DNA of 64,000 bases from Brevundimonas sp. PAMC22021 (GTDB lineage: Bacteria; Pseudomonadota; Alphaproteobacteria; Caulobacterales; Caulobacteraceae), in assembly GCF_019443405.1 (NCBI RefSeq), contig NZ_CP080376.1, positions 2,604,001 to 2,668,000 of the forward strand. Reading direction: 5' to 3'. Under the pieces are notes generated by a model. The model did not search any database. It had not been told where the DNA came from and worked only from the letters and a program-made list of their open reading frames with translations. This document shows positions 53,989 through 63,563 of the stretch, piece after piece (position 1 is the stretch's first letter; each line of letters starts with the position of its first letter). Position numbers and translations under genes: made by a program.

Positions 53989-54687
53989 CTAATTGCGTCC
54001 CGGACGGCGGGTCGGGTCGCGCAGCTGGAACAGGCTGGCCGAAAGGCCCGACGCCGGTTGAAGGCTGGTCAGCTGGGTGCGCGTGCGCTGGCCTTGCGCA
54101 TCGGTGATGGTCCATTCGCGCAGGCGCATCGGGCTGCCGGCAAAGGCCAGGATGACCTGGCCATCGTTCGGCCGGCGGCTGTCGCGCGCGGTGATGGCGA
54201 AGGCGCCGGAGTCCATCCGCGTCACCCGCTCGATCCGCACGCCCTGGTCCAGCCGGACGTTGCGGGCAAGGAAGGTGGACAATGGCGTGGCGCTCAGCGG
54301 CACCTGGCGGAAGACGTTCAGGCGCGGATCATAGCGTTTGACGTTCGACCCATCCGAGACGACCAGCAGCCCTTGCGGGTTGGTGTACTCGAACCGCATC
54401 TTGCCCGGCCGCTGCAGGTAGAAACGGCCCTCGCGGCGCTGGGCGCCGCTGGTCTCGACAAAGGTCCCCTGGGCCGCGCTCAGGTTCTGCAGATAGGTCT
54501 GCGCCTGCTGCAACGCGGCGCGATCCTCGGCCGACAGATTGCTCTGCGCATCGGCCGGCAGGGCCGCGCCGAGAGCGGCCAGGCCCGTCAGGGCGCCCAT
54601 GCCGAGCAGGAGATTGCGGCGGGCGGCGTCGTGCTGGTCGACGGCGATGGCGCGGGCTGAAGCGCGGGTGGCGGCGCGTTGGGTCAT
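53989..54687 (-). CDS. lolA: Outer-membrane lipoprotein carrier protein LolA
   Basis: 232 residues. Periplasmic chaperone that carries lipoproteins from LolCDE to the outer membrane. Core blocks AAQGTFVETSGAQRREGRFY and LQRPGKMRFEYTNPQGLLVV with SDGSNVKRYDP. The signal region has a 22-residue n-part with a twin Arg (ARRNLLLG) and hydrophobic core ending in ALPADA, so it looks Tat-like. The ATG at 54687 is chosen over longer frames. Confidence 0.92.
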   Translation of the reverse strand: MTQRAATRASARAIAVDQHDAARRNLLLGMGALTGLAALGAALPADAQSNLSAEDRAALQQAQTYLQNLSAAQGTFVETSGAQRREGRFYLQRPGKMRFEYTNPQGLLVVSDGSNVKRYDPRLNVFRQVPLSATPLSTFLARNVRLDQGVRIERVTRMDSGAFAITARDSRRPNDGQVILAFAGSPMRLREWTITDAQGQRTRTQLTSLQPASGLSASLFQLRDPTRRPGRN

Positions 54688-54894
54688 GGTCTTCTTCTCG
54701 CTCCCGTTCGGGATTGTGGGTGTCGCCTTCATGCCGGGCCGGCTTGGCGTCCGCATGACGCCAGCCTGGCCATATTCCGGCGCTCCGATGAAGCAGCGTT
54801 CATCGCAGACGGCCAAGCTTGGCTTGGAGGCGGGAGAAGAACGTGGTCAAGCCCACACCGTTCCTCTTCGCCCTCGAGGGGAGCGGGCAATCCG

Positions 54895-54927
54895 GCGCTC
54901 AAGCCGCGAGCGGCCGCGCCTCGAGCC
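54895..54927. repeat. CTCAAG-type hairpin repeat (family B, copy 2)
   Basis: GCGCTCAAGCCGCGAGCG followed by GCCGCGCCTCGAGCC, between ftsK and lolA. Same unit as 53948-53980 with a few changes. Confidence 0.6.
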
Positions 54928-54935
54928 GGGCGCCC

Positions 54936-57416
54936 CTAGATTATAGGCGGAGGGCCGGCGAGCACCTCGCGCTTGCCGGCGTGGTTGGCGGGGCTGACCA
55001 CGCCTTCCTGTTCCATGCGTTCGATCAGTGTGGCGGCGCGATTGTAGCCGATCTGCAGCCGGCGCTGGACGTAGGAGGTCGAGGCCTTGCGGTCGCGCGT
55101 CACCACTGCCACGGCCCGGTCGTACAGGTCGTCTCCGGTGCCGGCGCCGTCCTCGCCACCCATCGCGCCGTCGCCGTCGCCGTCTGGCTCGTCGGTGATC
55201 AGGTCGAGGTAGTCGGGCTCGGCCTGGCTACGCAGGTGCTTGCACACCTCCTCCACCTCGTGGTCGCCGACGAACGGACCGTGCAGGCGGGTGATGCGCC
55301 CGCCGCCGGCCATATAGAGCATGTCGCCTTGACCCAGCAGCTGCTCGCCGCCCTGTTCGCCCAGGATGGTGCGGCTGTCGATCTTGGACGTGACCTGGAA
55401 GGAGATGCGGGTCGGGAAGTTGGCCTTGATGGTGCCGGTGATGACGTCCACCGACGGCCGCTGCGTCGCCATGATCAGGTGGATGCCGGCGGCGCGCGCC
55501 ATCTGGGCCAGGCGCTGGACGGCGCCTTCCACGTCCTTGCCGGCGACCAGCATCAGGTCGGCCATCTCGTCCATCACCACGACCAGATAGGGCATGGGCT
55601 CGGGCCGGATCTTCTCGGATTCGTAGACCGGGCGGCCCTGCTCGTCGAAGCCGGTCTGGACCGTGCGTTCGAAATGCTCGCCCTTCTTCTGCGCCTCGAC
55701 CGCGCGCTCGTTGTAGGAGGCGACGTTGCGCACGCCCAGCTTGGACATGCGGCGATATCGGTCCTCCATCTCGCGCACGGTCCACTTCAGCGCCACGACC
55801 GCCTTCTTGGGATCGGTGACGACCGGCGCCAGCAGGTGCGGGATGCCGTCATAGACCGACAGCTCCAGCATCTTGGGATCGATCATGATGAAGCGGCATT
55901 CGGCCGGCGAATGGCGATACAGGATCGACAGGATCATGGCGTTGACCCCCACCGACTTGCCCGAGCCGGTGGTGCCCGCGATCAACAGGTGCGGCATGCG
56001 TGCGAGGTCCGCCACATAGGGCTCGCCGCCGATGGTTTCGCCCAGCGCCAGCGGCAGAAGGTGGCCCTTCTTGTCGTATTCGGCGCTGGCCAGCAGGTCG
56101 CGCAGGTACACCGTCTCGCGCTTGGCGTTAGGCAGTTCGATGCCGATGGCGTTACGGCCCTGTACCACGCTGATGCGGCAGGCGCGCGCGGACATGCTGC
56201 GGGCGATGTCGTCGGCCAGGGCCACGACGCGGCCGTGCTTGACCCCCGGCGCGGGCACCAGCTCATAGAGGGTGACGACAGGACCCGGGCGGATCTGGTC
56301 GATCTGGCCGCGCACGCCGAACTCCTGCAGCACGCCTTCCAGCATCTTGGCGTTGGCCTTCAGCGACTCCTCGTCGACCGAGGCGGTGCGCTGAACCGGC
56401 TTGGCCAGGATGCCGAGCGGAGGCAGGTCGAACTCGCCCTCGGGCCGGGCGAAGTCGAAGGCGGTCTGGTCCACGTCCGTGCGCGCGGGCCTGGGCGCCT
56501 TCACCGCCGCCACGCGCGGCTCGGGGGCGGAGGCGGCGGTGCGCTGTGCGGGCGTGGCCGGAACCGGCATCAGCGGAGCCTGGTCGTCGGCGTCTTCATC
56601 TTCCCACGGCGGCGGGGCCGAGAAGGTGTCGGCGTGCGCCTCGGCCGCCGCTTCACGTGAAATGGTTTGGCGGGAGAGGCCTTGCGCACCGTCATCCAGG
56701 GTGGGCTCCTGCGCGACGTCAGCGGCGCGGACGCGCGGCTTGCGAGCGGGGTTGGGCGCGGGCGGCGCCTTGACCTCCGGCGTCGGCTGGCGCGCGCGAC
56801 GCAGCGATCGGCCCCAGTGCAGGGCGTCGCCCAAATCCGCGATCCTCAGCCCCACGGCGTATCCGCCCGCCCACAGGCCGGCGATCAGGAACAGCAAGCC
56901 CGCGATCCACCGGCCGCCCGGCATCCTCAGCGCCGCCACGCCGGTTGCGAACAGACCGGTGACCCCGTCGCCCCAAAGGCCGCCCAGCCCCGTTGCCAGC
57001 GGCCAGGCGGCTGGTGCGACGGGCGCCGACAACGCCGCCGACAGCGCCAGCACCGATCCGGTGGCGGCCAGCGCCTTCAGAGGCGTCGGCGTCAGCCTCT
57101 GACCCAGCGCATCGCCCACCGCCCGCGCCAGCCCGAAGGCGATCAGCAGCAGGGCCGCCGGCCACGCGGCCAACCCCAACGTCTGCATGAACAGGTCGGC
57201 GAACAGCGCCCCGTTCATCCCCAGCCAGTTGCTCGGAGCGGCGGTCGAGGCCGCGTTCAGGCTCGGATCGGCCGGGTTCCACGACACCAACGCCACCAGC
57301 AGCAGCGCCGCCAGCAAGGCCTGCAGCACGCCCCGGAACCGCACAACAAAGGGCGCGCCCCACAGCACGCGAGCGCTGATCCAGGCTTGATGGCCGATGG
57401 CGAGGGCGGTGGACAT
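54936..57416 (-). CDS. ftsK: DNA translocase FtsK
   Basis: 826 residues. Four N-terminal membrane helices, a Pro/Ala-rich linker, the alpha/beta motor with Walker [19 protein letters not shown] and Walker [13 protein letters not shown], and the C-terminal gamma winged helix ([20 protein letters not shown]). It coordinates division with terminus segregation. The linker is short compared with E. coli, as in Caulobacter. A CtrA-like site lies about 55 bases upstream, and an imperfect parS-like core (56649-56664) is in the linker codons. Confidence 0.96.
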   Translation of the reverse strand: MSTALAIGHQAWISARVLWGAPFVVRFRGVLQALLAALLLVALVSWNPADPSLNAASTAAPSNWLGMNGALFADLFMQTLGLAAWPAALLLIAFGLARAVGDALGQRLTPTPLKALAATGSVLALSAALSAPVAPAAWPLATGLGGLWGDGVTGLFATGVAALRMPGGRWIAGLLFLIAGLWAGGYAVGLRIADLGDALHWGRSLRRARQPTPEVKAPPAPNPARKPRVRAADVAQEPTLDDGAQGLSRQTISREAAAEAHADTFSAPPPWEDEDADDQAPLMPVPATPAQRTAASAPEPRVAAVKAPRPARTDVDQTAFDFARPEGEFDLPPLGILAKPVQRTASVDEESLKANAKMLEGVLQEFGVRGQIDQIRPGPVVTLYELVPAPGVKHGRVVALADDIARSMSARACRISVVQGRNAIGIELPNAKRETVYLRDLLASAEYDKKGHLLPLALGETIGGEPYVADLARMPHLLIAGTTGSGKSVGVNAMILSILYRHSPAECRFIMIDPKMLELSVYDGIPHLLAPVVTDPKKAVVALKWTVREMEDRYRRMSKLGVRNVASYNERAVEAQKKGEHFERTVQTGFDEQGRPVYESEKIRPEPMPYLVVVMDEMADLMLVAGKDVEGAVQRLAQMARAAGIHLIMATQRPSVDVITGTIKANFPTRISFQVTSKIDSRTILGEQGGEQLLGQGDMLYMAGGGRITRLHGPFVGDHEVEEVCKHLRSQAEPDYLDLITDEPDGDGDGAMGGEDGAGTGDDLYDRAVAVVTRDRKASTSYVQRRLQIGYNRAATLIERMEQEGVVSPANHAGKREVLAGPPPII

Positions 57417-57470
57417 GACGGGGCGGACACCCTTGGCGCGAACGATCCGCCCCTTGTCGCGCCAACAGGG

Positions 57471-57485
57471 TTAAGAGGCGTTTAC
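57471..57485. promoter_or_regulatory. CtrA-like site upstream of ftsK
   Basis: TTAAGAGGCGTTTAC, TTAA-N7-TTAC: one mismatch to the CtrA consensus. It lies 55 bases upstream of the ftsK ATG, a suitable promoter position. Confidence 0.45.
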
Positions 57486-57542
57486 CAGCCGTCGGGGAGG
57501 AGAGGTCTGCGGCGGCGGATCTACTCACTGCCGGCTCCGACC

Positions 57543-57790
57543 AGAACCCCTCCGTCACGGCGCTGACGCGCCGCGCCACCTCCCCATCGCTCCGCGACAG
57601 GGAGGAGAAGGACGATCGTTGTGCTCTCCTCCCCATCCGCGTCGCGGATGGGGAGGTGGCTCGGCAGCGTAGCTGACGAGACGGAGGGGTCTGCGGTGCT
57701 GGATGCACTCACCACCCTGTGTCGGCCAGAACGCGTCACCGCGCTGACGCACCTCCCCATTGCTGCGCAACAGGGAGAAGGGTGGACGGC
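57543..57790. repeat. GC-rich palindromic intergenic repeat, copy 4
   Basis: The left end (AGAACCCCTCCGTCACGGCG to 57586) is almost identical to copy 1 at 701-744. Then come CTCCTCCCCATCC and GGATGGGGAGGTGGC, GACGGAGGGGT, and a partial third unit GCGCTGACGCACCTCCCC. It looks like two or three repeat units in inverted order. Confidence 0.75.
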
Positions 57791-57817
57791 GAGAGGCTGG
57801 GGCGCGACAAGGCCGGC

Positions 57818-59071
57818 ATGACCCAGGCTGAAGATCACGACATCATCATCGCCGGCGCGGGCCTGTCGGGCGCGACGTTTGCGCTGGCGGCGGCGCAGGG
57901 CGGGCTGAAGGTCGTGATGATCGATTCCCAGCCCTTCGACGCACAGCTGGCGCCCACCTTCGACGGCCGCTCGACCGCCATCGCCTTTTCCACGTTTCGT
58001 ATGCTGGACGTGCTGGGACTGGGTGAAGCGCTGCGGCCGCACGCGTGTCGCATGGACCGCATCCTGGTGACGGACGGCCGCAGGCCCGGCGCTGCGAGCC
58101 GCCCGGCCTCGCCGGCGTTTCTGCGCTTCGACGCCGATGAGATCGGCGGGCGCACCGGCGGCGAGCCGCTGGGCTATATGGTCGAGAACCGCCGCATCCG
58201 CGCGGCCTTGGCGCAAGGCGTGCAGACGGCGGGCATCGAAGTGCTGGCGCCCGCCTCCGTCGCCTCGGTCGAGGCCGGGCCGGGCCGCGCCACCGTCACC
58301 CTGTCGGACGGGAGGGCGCTGCATGCGCCGCTGGTGGTCGGCGCCGAGGGGCGTCAGTCGCGCGTGCGCACGGCTGCGGGCATCGATACGGTGGGCTGGA
58401 GCTATGGCCAGAGCGGGGTGGTGGCGACGGTGCGGCTCGGCCGCGACCACGGCAATGTGGCGCACGAATATTTTCTGCCCGGCGGGCCCTTCGCCATCCT
58501 GCCTCTGACCGATCAACGGGCCAGCCTGGTTTGGACGGAGACCACGCGCCGAGCCGAGGCGTTGCGAGACGCGTCCGACGCCGCCTTCCACGCGCATCTG
58601 ATGCGCCGCTTCGGCGACTTCCTGGGCGAGGTGACGGTGGAGGGGCCGCGCTTCGTCTATCCCTTGGCGCTGTCCTTGGCCGAGCGGCTGCATGCGCCGC
58701 GCATCGCCCTGATCGGCGACGCCGCCCACGGCGTGCACCCAGTGGCGGGGCAGGGGCTGAACATGGGGCTGAAGGACGCCGCCGCCCTCGCAGAGGTGCT
58801 GACGGACGCGGCGCGTCTTGGCGAGGACATCGGCTCGGAGACGGTGCTGGAACGCTACGCCCGCTGGCGTCGGTTCGACAACGCCGCCCTGGCCGCGGGC
58901 TTTGACGCCTTTGTGCGCCTGTTCTCCAACGACCTCGCGCCGGTTCGGCTTGTGCGAAATCTCGGCATGGCCGCCGTCAACCGCATCGCCCCCTTGCGCC
59001 GCGCCTTCATGCATGAGGCCGGCGGCGCCACCGGCGACCTGCCGCGCCTCCTGAAGGGCGAATGGCTCTAA
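57818..59071 (+). CDS. UbiH/COQ6-family FAD monooxygenase
   Basis: 417 residues. Aromatic-ring hydroxylase fold of ubiquinone synthesis: FAD motif [18 protein letters not shown], the DG motif region [12 protein letters not shown], and the [24 protein letters not shown] block. The family (UbiH/F/I/L) hydroxylates the benzenoid ring at different positions; the exact position cannot be told here. ATG at 57818 begins the family N terminus. The stop overlaps the Trm112-like gene on the other strand. Confidence 0.92.
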   Translation: MTQAEDHDIIIAGAGLSGATFALAAAQGGLKVVMIDSQPFDAQLAPTFDGRSTAIAFSTFRMLDVLGLGEALRPHACRMDRILVTDGRRPGAASRPASPAFLRFDADEIGGRTGGEPLGYMVENRRIRAALAQGVQTAGIEVLAPASVASVEAGPGRATVTLSDGRALHAPLVVGAEGRQSRVRTAAGIDTVGWSYGQSGVVATVRLGRDHGNVAHEYFLPGGPFAILPLTDQRASLVWTETTRRAEALRDASDAAFHAHLMRRFGDFLGEVTVEGPRFVYPLALSLAERLHAPRIALIGDAAHGVHPVAGQGLNMGLKDAAALAEVLTDAARLGEDIGSETVLERYARWRRFDNAALAAGFDAFVRLFSNDLAPVRLVRNLGMAAVNRIAPLRRAFMHEAGGATGDLPRLLKGEWL

Positions 59072-59262
59072 TCCAGCTGACGCGCCTCTTCCGCCAGCAT
59101 GATCGGCACGCCCTCGCGGATCGGATAGGCCAGCTTGGCGCCGGCCGAGACCAGTTCGTTGGCGGCGCGGTCATAGGTCAGCTTGCCCCGCGTCACCGGA
59201 CACACCAGCACCTCCAGCAGGCGCGGATCGACCGAGGCGGGCGTGTGGAAGGCGTCGGACAT
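59068..59262 (-). CDS. Trm112/YcaR-family small protein
   Basis: 64 residues. [20 protein letters not shown], then [17 protein letters not shown] is the Trm112/YcaR family. Only one Cys of the zinc knuckle is present, so it likely does not bind zinc as eukaryotic Trm112 does. Family members serve as partner proteins of methyltransferases or unknown enzymes. ATG at 59262. Confidence 0.85.
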   Translation of the reverse strand: MSDAFHTPASVDPRLLEVLVCPVTRGKLTYDRAANELVSAGAKLAYPIREGVPIMLAEEARQLD

Positions 59263-59263
59263 C

Positions 59264-59405
59264 TTCAGGGGCCTATCGCGCGTCGCGCTACTTGAGGGCA
59301 CGCTTTTAGGGGCTATCGCGCGGTCGCGCTACTTGAGCCATTCTTTGAGGGCTACCGTGCTTCGCACGACTTGAGCCCAGGCGCAGGGCTTATCTCGCGC
59401 GCTTG
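59264..59405. repeat. Tandem array of degenerate hairpin units (family B)
   Basis: Four units of about 33 bases between the Trm112-like and the Lon-N genes. Each has the form GGGGCTATCGCGCG then TCGCGCTACTTGAG, with variants GGGCTACCGTGCTTCGCACG and GGGCTTATCTCGCGCGCTTG. Each unit can fold on itself. The minus-strand form CTCAAG plus CGCGACCGCGCG links it to the copies near lolA. Confidence 0.65.
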
Positions 59406-60080
59406 CTACTGCATGGAGGGAGAGGCGTCGTCGCCGGCGTCGGCGGCGTCGATGCGCATCAGGGCGGTCAGGGCCTGGCCGCGTCGCAGCAGGTCTGCGG
59501 CTTCCAACAGCGCCTGCTTCTCCGCCGGCTCGAACGGCAGGGCCATGGACAGGCTGTTGATCAGCGCCTCGACCGGCGCGCCCTCGGCCGTGTCCCAGTC
59601 GATCTCCAGCGCCCGATGCTCCAGATAGACCCGCAAGGCGTCCAGGAATCCATGTCGATCGAACGCCTCGTCATCTGCGTCCGGCGCGATCAGGTCGGCT
59701 TCAAACGGCGAAAAATCCGCCCGCACCGTCCGGTAGGGCGCCTTGGACGGCAGCTCGCTCGTGATCCGGAAACGGCTGATCCCGGTCAGGGTGATCAGAT
59801 AGCGCCCGTCGGACGTTTCGGCGAAGGAGGTGATCCGCCCCGCGCAGCCGATCGGCGACAGACCCGGCAGTTCGCGCGACCCTCCGCTCGGCTGGACCAT
59901 GCCGATGATCCGGTCGCCGGCCATGGCGTCGTCGATCATGTTCAGATAGCGCGGCTCGAAGATGTTCAGCGGCAGTTGGCCGCGCGGCAGCACGATGACC
60001 CCGCCGATCGGAAACACCGGGATCACCTGCGGCAGGTCCGCCGCCCTGTTGTAGCCTTGCGCCATCGACTTCCAGGTCAT
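59406..60080 (-). CDS. LON N-domain (substrate-binding) protein
   Basis: 224 residues. Lon substrate-binding domain alone (IPVFPIGGVIVLPRGQLPLN, FEPRYLNMIDDAM, GCAGRITSFAETSDGRY) without the AAA or protease parts. Such stand-alone proteins may target substrates to proteases, but this is unproven. Start at 60080, with a second ATG five codons later with a closer ribosome site. It is 30 bases downstream of the CnoX-like gene. Confidence 0.88.
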   Translation of the reverse strand: MTWKSMAQGYNRAADLPQVIPVFPIGGVIVLPRGQLPLNIFEPRYLNMIDDAMAGDRIIGMVQPSGGSRELPGLSPIGCAGRITSFAETSDGRYLITLTGISRFRITSELPSKAPYRTVRADFSPFEADLIAPDADDEAFDRHGFLDALRVYLEHRALEIDWDTAEGAPVEALINSLSMALPFEPAEKQALLEAADLLRRGQALTALMRIDAADAGDDASPSMQ

Positions 60081-60110
60081 GTGGGAGGGCAGGTCATGCG
60101 GGACGGCAGG

Positions 60111-61013
60111 TCACGAGAACAGGATCGACGACAGCCGCCGCCGTCCGTCCTTGGCCACGTCCGACATGGCGCCGGCGGCCTCGAACACGGTCAGCAGCTG
60201 CTTGCGCGCCGCCTGTTCGTTCCACTCGCGATCCGCCTGCACGATGGCGAGCAAGTGATCGGCTGCGCCCTTCATGTCGCCGGACGCCGCCAGCGCCTGG
60301 GCCAGGTCGAAGCGGGCCTGGTGGTCGTTGGGATCGGCCGCGATGCGGGCCTCCAGCTCGGCGTTCTCGCCGGCGGCCGGAGCCGAGGCCGCCAGCGCCA
60401 GCTGGGCCCGTACGCTCTGCACCGACGGTTCGGTGGAGTCCTGCGGCGCCATGGCGATGGTCTGGCGCGCCTGTTCGACGTCGCCGCCGGCCAGATAGAC
60501 GCGGGCCAGTCCCGCAATGGCCTTGGGGTTCTCCGGCTCGATCGACAGCACATGCGCATAGGCCTGCGCCGCGCCGCCGAAGTCGTTGAGGCCCAGAGAC
60601 TCCTCCCCCATGGCCAGCACCTCGTCGATCTCGGGCGAGGCCCCGCCCGCGCCGCCGGTCAGCTTTTCGATAAAGGCCTTGATCTGGCTGTCCGGCACCG
60701 CGCCCTGGAAGCCGTCCACCGGCTGGCCGTTGACGAAGGCGTAGACGGTGGGGATCGACTGCACCCGCAACTGGCCGGCGTAGGCCGGGTTCTTGTCCAC
60801 GTCGATCTTGACCATCCGCACCTTGCCGCCGGCGGCGCGCACGGCCTTTTCCAGTGCGGGGCCCAGCGTCCGGCACGGCCCGCACCAGGTCGCCCAGAAA
60901 TCCACGATCACCGGCGTGGTGCGCGAGACCTCGATCACGTCGGTCATGAAGCTGGCGTCCGAGCCGTCCTTGATCAGGTCGTCCTTGGCGGTGGTCGGGT
61001 CGGCGAAGGTCAT
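60111..61013 (-). CDS. Thioredoxin-TPR co-chaperone (CnoX/YbbN-like)
   Basis: 300 residues. N-terminal thioredoxin domain with active site WATWCGPCRTLGPAL near residue 40, then TPR-like repeats (PENPKAIAGLARVYLAGGDV; DPNDHQARFDLAQALAASGD) and a final helix (FEAAGAMSDVAKDGRRRLSS). This matches CnoX/YbbN, a chaperedoxin that protects proteins from oxidative aggregation and passes them to GroEL or DnaK. In many CnoX the active-site Cys are lost, but here both are present. Confidence 0.92.
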   Translation of the reverse strand: MTFADPTTAKDDLIKDGSDASFMTDVIEVSRTTPVIVDFWATWCGPCRTLGPALEKAVRAAGGKVRMVKIDVDKNPAYAGQLRVQSIPTVYAFVNGQPVDGFQGAVPDSQIKAFIEKLTGGAGGASPEIDEVLAMGEESLGLNDFGGAAQAYAHVLSIEPENPKAIAGLARVYLAGGDVEQARQTIAMAPQDSTEPSVQSVRAQLALAASAPAAGENAELEARIAADPNDHQARFDLAQALAASGDMKGAADHLLAIVQADREWNEQAARKQLLTVFEAAGAMSDVAKDGRRRLSSILFS

Positions 61014-61146
61014 GGATCGGTCCCTGTTCAGGTCGGTAACGCGCGAACGGGAGAGATGGTCGCCCCCGCGCCCGGACTCAAGCGCCCGGATCGGAAACCG
61101 TCGCCGTTCTGGTGTGTTCCGTCAGCGAAGAAGAGGAACCTCCCCA

Positions 61147-61632
61147 ATGAACTCCGCCAACGACCACGACATCAAGGTGCTGAACGACCTGCTGGAATCC
61201 ACGCTGGACAGCGTCGACGGCTATCGCGAGGCGGCCAAGGACACGGATCAGCCGCGCTATCGCGGCCTGTTCGAGCAGCGGGCGCAGGAGCGCGGACGCG
61301 TCGCCGCCGATCTGCAAGCGGCGGTGCGGAGCCTGGGCGGAGAGCCGGATCACGAGGGCTCGATCCTGGCCAAGGCGCACCGGGCGTTTCTGGACATCAA
61401 ACATGCGCTGTTGCGCGACGACCAGTCGGTCGTCGCCTCGGTCGAAAGCGGCGAGGACCACTTGAAGGCCCGGTTCGAACGGGCGCTGGAGGACCAGCGC
61501 ATCTCGGCCACCACGCGCGACGTGATCCGCCGCGCCTACGCCTCCGTTCAGGTCGGCCACGACGAGATGAGCGCGCTGAAGCACAGCCTGGAAGGCCAAC
61601 GCGACGCGTCCAGCCCGCTGTACCCGCAGTAG
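61147..61632 (+). CDS. PA2169-family four-helix bundle protein (DUF2383)
   Basis: 161 residues. Ferritin-like four-helix protein of the PA2169/DUF2383 family: NDHDIKVLNDLLESTLDSVD, FEQRAQERGRVAADLQ, AHRAFLDIKHALL and GHDEMSALKHSLEG. Glu and His residues could bind metal, but activity is not known. ATG at 61147 with AGAGGAACC upstream. Strong bidirectional terminator follows. Confidence 0.88.
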   Translation: MNSANDHDIKVLNDLLESTLDSVDGYREAAKDTDQPRYRGLFEQRAQERGRVAADLQAAVRSLGGEPDHEGSILAKAHRAFLDIKHALLRDDQSVVASVESGEDHLKARFERALEDQRISATTRDVIRRAYASVQVGHDEMSALKHSLEGQRDASSPLYPQ

Positions 61633-61642
61633 AAACAACAAA

Positions 61643-61666
61643 GGCCCCGGCGTTTCCGCCGGGGCC
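61643..61666. terminator. Bidirectional rho-independent terminator
   Basis: GGCCCCGGCG-TTTC-CGCCGGGGCC: a ten-base perfect stem. On the plus strand it is followed by TTGTTC and on the minus strand by TTTGTTGTTTC. It ends both the PA2169-like gene and rplS. Confidence 0.9.
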
Positions 61667-61691
61667 TTGTTCATGCCGTGAGGCCGGGAAA

Positions 61692-62111
61692 TCAGCCCTC
61701 GGTCGTCTCGGCCGAGCCCGTATCCGGAACCACCGCACCCTTGGCGGGACGCACGGTCTGACGCTCGGCGATCCGGGCCGACTTGCCGCGACGATCGCGC
61801 AGGTAATACAGTTTGGCGCGACGCACCACGCCGCGACGCTTGACCTCGATCGACTCGATGTTCGGCGACAGGATCGGGAACTTGCGCTCCACGCCTTCAC
61901 CGAAGGAGATCTTGCGGACGGTGAAGGTCTCGTTCACGCCGCCGCCGTCGCGGGCGATGCAGACGCCTTCAAAGGCCTGAACGCGCTCGCGCTCGCCTTC
62001 CTTGATGCGCACGTTGACGCGCAGGGTGTCGCCCGGCTGGAATTCGGGAATGGTGCGATCGCCGAGGACGCGCGCCTTTTCTTCGGCAGCGAGTTGCTGG
62101 AGAAGGTTCAT
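61692..62111 (-). CDS. rplS: 50S ribosomal protein L19
   Basis: 139 residues. [60 protein letters not shown], and [20 protein letters not shown] are typical L19 sequence. The C-terminal extension (about 25 residues, after [12 protein letters not shown]) is alphaproteobacterial. Downstream of trmD, as usual. Confidence 0.97.
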   Translation of the reverse strand: MNLLQQLAAEEKARVLGDRTIPEFQPGDTLRVNVRIKEGERERVQAFEGVCIARDGGGVNETFTVRKISFGEGVERKFPILSPNIESIEVKRRGVVRRAKLYYLRDRRGKSARIAERQTVRPAKGAVVPDTGSAETTEG

Positions 62112-62147
62112 GGTTCTTGTCTCCTGGGCTTTAGCGCCCTTTAGCTG

Positions 62148-62861
62148 TCATTTGGCGGGGCGAGCGGCCCAGAGGTCCGGACGCCGTTCCCGCGTGGTCT
62201 CTTCCCGCTGCGCCTGGCGCCACCGTTCGATCCTTGCGTGATCGCCCGACAGCAGCACCTCGGGTATCTCCAGCCCCTCGAACGTCCGCGGTCTCGTGTA
62301 CTGCGGATGCTCCAGAAGCCCGTCCTCGAAGCTTTCGGTGCTCAGGCTCGCGGCCTGGCCCAGAACTCCGGGGATCAGTCGTACGCACGCCTCGATCACC
62401 AGCATCGCCGCCGCCTCGCCGCCGGCGAGAACCGCGTCTCCGACGGAGACCTCCTCGAACCCGCGCGCGTCGAGCACGCGCTGGTCCACCCCCTCGAACC
62501 GGCCGCAAAGGACGACAACGCCGTCCGATTTCGCCCAGTCCTTGACGCGCGCCTGGGTCAGGGGCCGACCCCGGGCGCTCATGTACAAAAGCGGCCGCCG
62601 CGACCCGGAGTCGCCCTCGACAGAATCAAGAGCGCGGGCCACCACGTCCGCCTTCAACACGGCTCCCGGCCCGCCACCCGCGGGGGTGTCGTCCAGGAAG
62701 CCGCGCTTATCGGTGGAAAAGTCGCGAATGTCCACTGTTTCCAGCGCCCACAGCCCCTTCTCCCGCCACGCCGTGCCGATCAGCGACACCCCCAACGCGC
62801 CCGGAAAGGCCTCGGGGAACATGGTCAGGACGGTGGCGGTGAAGGGACGGGCGGCGGTCAT
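62148..62861 (-). CDS. trmD: tRNA (guanine37-N1)-methyltransferase TrmD
   Basis: 237 residues. SPOUT knot methyltransferase making m1G37. [40 protein letters not shown], the knot [20 protein letters not shown], and [21 protein letters not shown]-terminal LEGPHYTRP-like block is [20 protein letters not shown]. Usually preceded by rimM, which is not here; a GST gene is upstream instead. Confidence 0.96.
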   Translation of the reverse strand: MTAARPFTATVLTMFPEAFPGALGVSLIGTAWREKGLWALETVDIRDFSTDKRGFLDDTPAGGGPGAVLKADVVARALDSVEGDSGSRRPLLYMSARGRPLTQARVKDWAKSDGVVVLCGRFEGVDQRVLDARGFEEVSVGDAVLAGGEAAAMLVIEACVRLIPGVLGQAASLSTESFEDGLLEHPQYTRPRTFEGLEIPEVLLSGDHARIERWRQAQREETTRERRPDLWAARPAK

Positions 62862-62908
62862 GGCGCGCGCTCATAGCGCAAAACCATCGGCCGCGCGCCT
62901 GCGGCCAG

Positions 62909-63541
62909 TCAGGCTTGGGGGGCCGGCGGGATCAGGGCGTCGTCGGCCGCTGCCGCCCGACGATAGGCGTCCCGCGCCGTCAGTCGCGCCGCATAGGCGG
63001 TGAACGCCTCGCGCTCCGGCAGGGTCTTGAACTGCATGCCCCAGAGCACTTGGGAGCCCAGATAGACGTCGGCGGCCGTGAACCGCTCGCCGCACAGCCA
63101 GGGATCGGCCGAGGCGACGGCGCCTTCCAGCGCATCGACCATCTGCTCGAAAGAGCCGTAGCCCACCATGCCCGCGCGTTCGGCCGGAGCCAGCAGGTTC
63201 AGCGCCTTGGCCGTCACCGCCGCCTCCATCGGCCCGGCTGCGAAGAACAGCCAGCGGTAATAGAGGGCGCGCAGGGGATCGCTCGGCGCGGGCGCCAGTT
63301 CGGCCTGCGGAAAGGCGTCGGCCAGATAGGCGCAGATCGCCGCCGCCTCGGTCACCACAGCCTGGCCATGCACCAGGGTCGGCACCTTGCCCATCGGGTT
63401 GACGGCCAGGAACTCGGGGGACTTGAGCTGCTCAAAGGCCCGAACCTCCACCTGATAGGGCTGTTCGATCTCCTCCAGCATCCAGCGCGCGATGCGGCCC
63501 CGGGACATGGGATTGGTGTAGAGCACGAGGTCGTTGGTCAT
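62909..63541 (-). CDS. Glutathione S-transferase family protein
   Basis: 210 residues. Thioredoxin-like N-domain (LVLYTNPMSRGRIARWMLEE, NPMGKVPTLVHGQAVVTEAA) and all-helical C-domain. The Ser in NPMSRGR is at the position of the catalytic residue, and PT with TEAA binds glutathione. Substrate unknown. ATG at 63541, directly before the DUF885 gene's stop region. Confidence 0.9.
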   Translation of the reverse strand: MTNDLVLYTNPMSRGRIARWMLEEIEQPYQVEVRAFEQLKSPEFLAVNPMGKVPTLVHGQAVVTEAAAICAYLADAFPQAELAPAPSDPLRALYYRWLFFAAGPMEAAVTAKALNLLAPAERAGMVGYGSFEQMVDALEGAVASADPWLCGERFTAADVYLGSQVLWGMQFKTLPEREAFTAYAARLTARDAYRRAAAADDALIPPAPQA

Positions 63542-63563
63542 GGCGTGTGTCTCTCCATTATCT

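Larger units (their letters stand above)
57417..57817. other. Intergenic region between ftsK and ubiH-like gene
   Basis: 401 bases between divergent genes. It holds a CtrA-like sequence (57471-57485) close to ftsK and then the GC-rich palindromic repeat copy 4 (57543-57790). No coding sequence is convincing. Confidence 0.7.

Noticed and set aside
56649..56664. parS-like sequence in ftsK (core TTCACGTGAA)
   Set aside because: Only 12 of 16 matches, with both outer flanks wrong. Not enough to call a ParB site, though a ChIP signal would be decisive.
59264..59405. Possible CRISPR array
   Set aside because: Units are contiguous, self-complementary and degenerate; there are no spacers and no cas genes.
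61093..61120. EcfG-like promoter (GGAAAC, then GTT) before the PA2169-like gene
   Set aside because: Spacing and the -10 element differ from the consensus; not strong enough to annotate.
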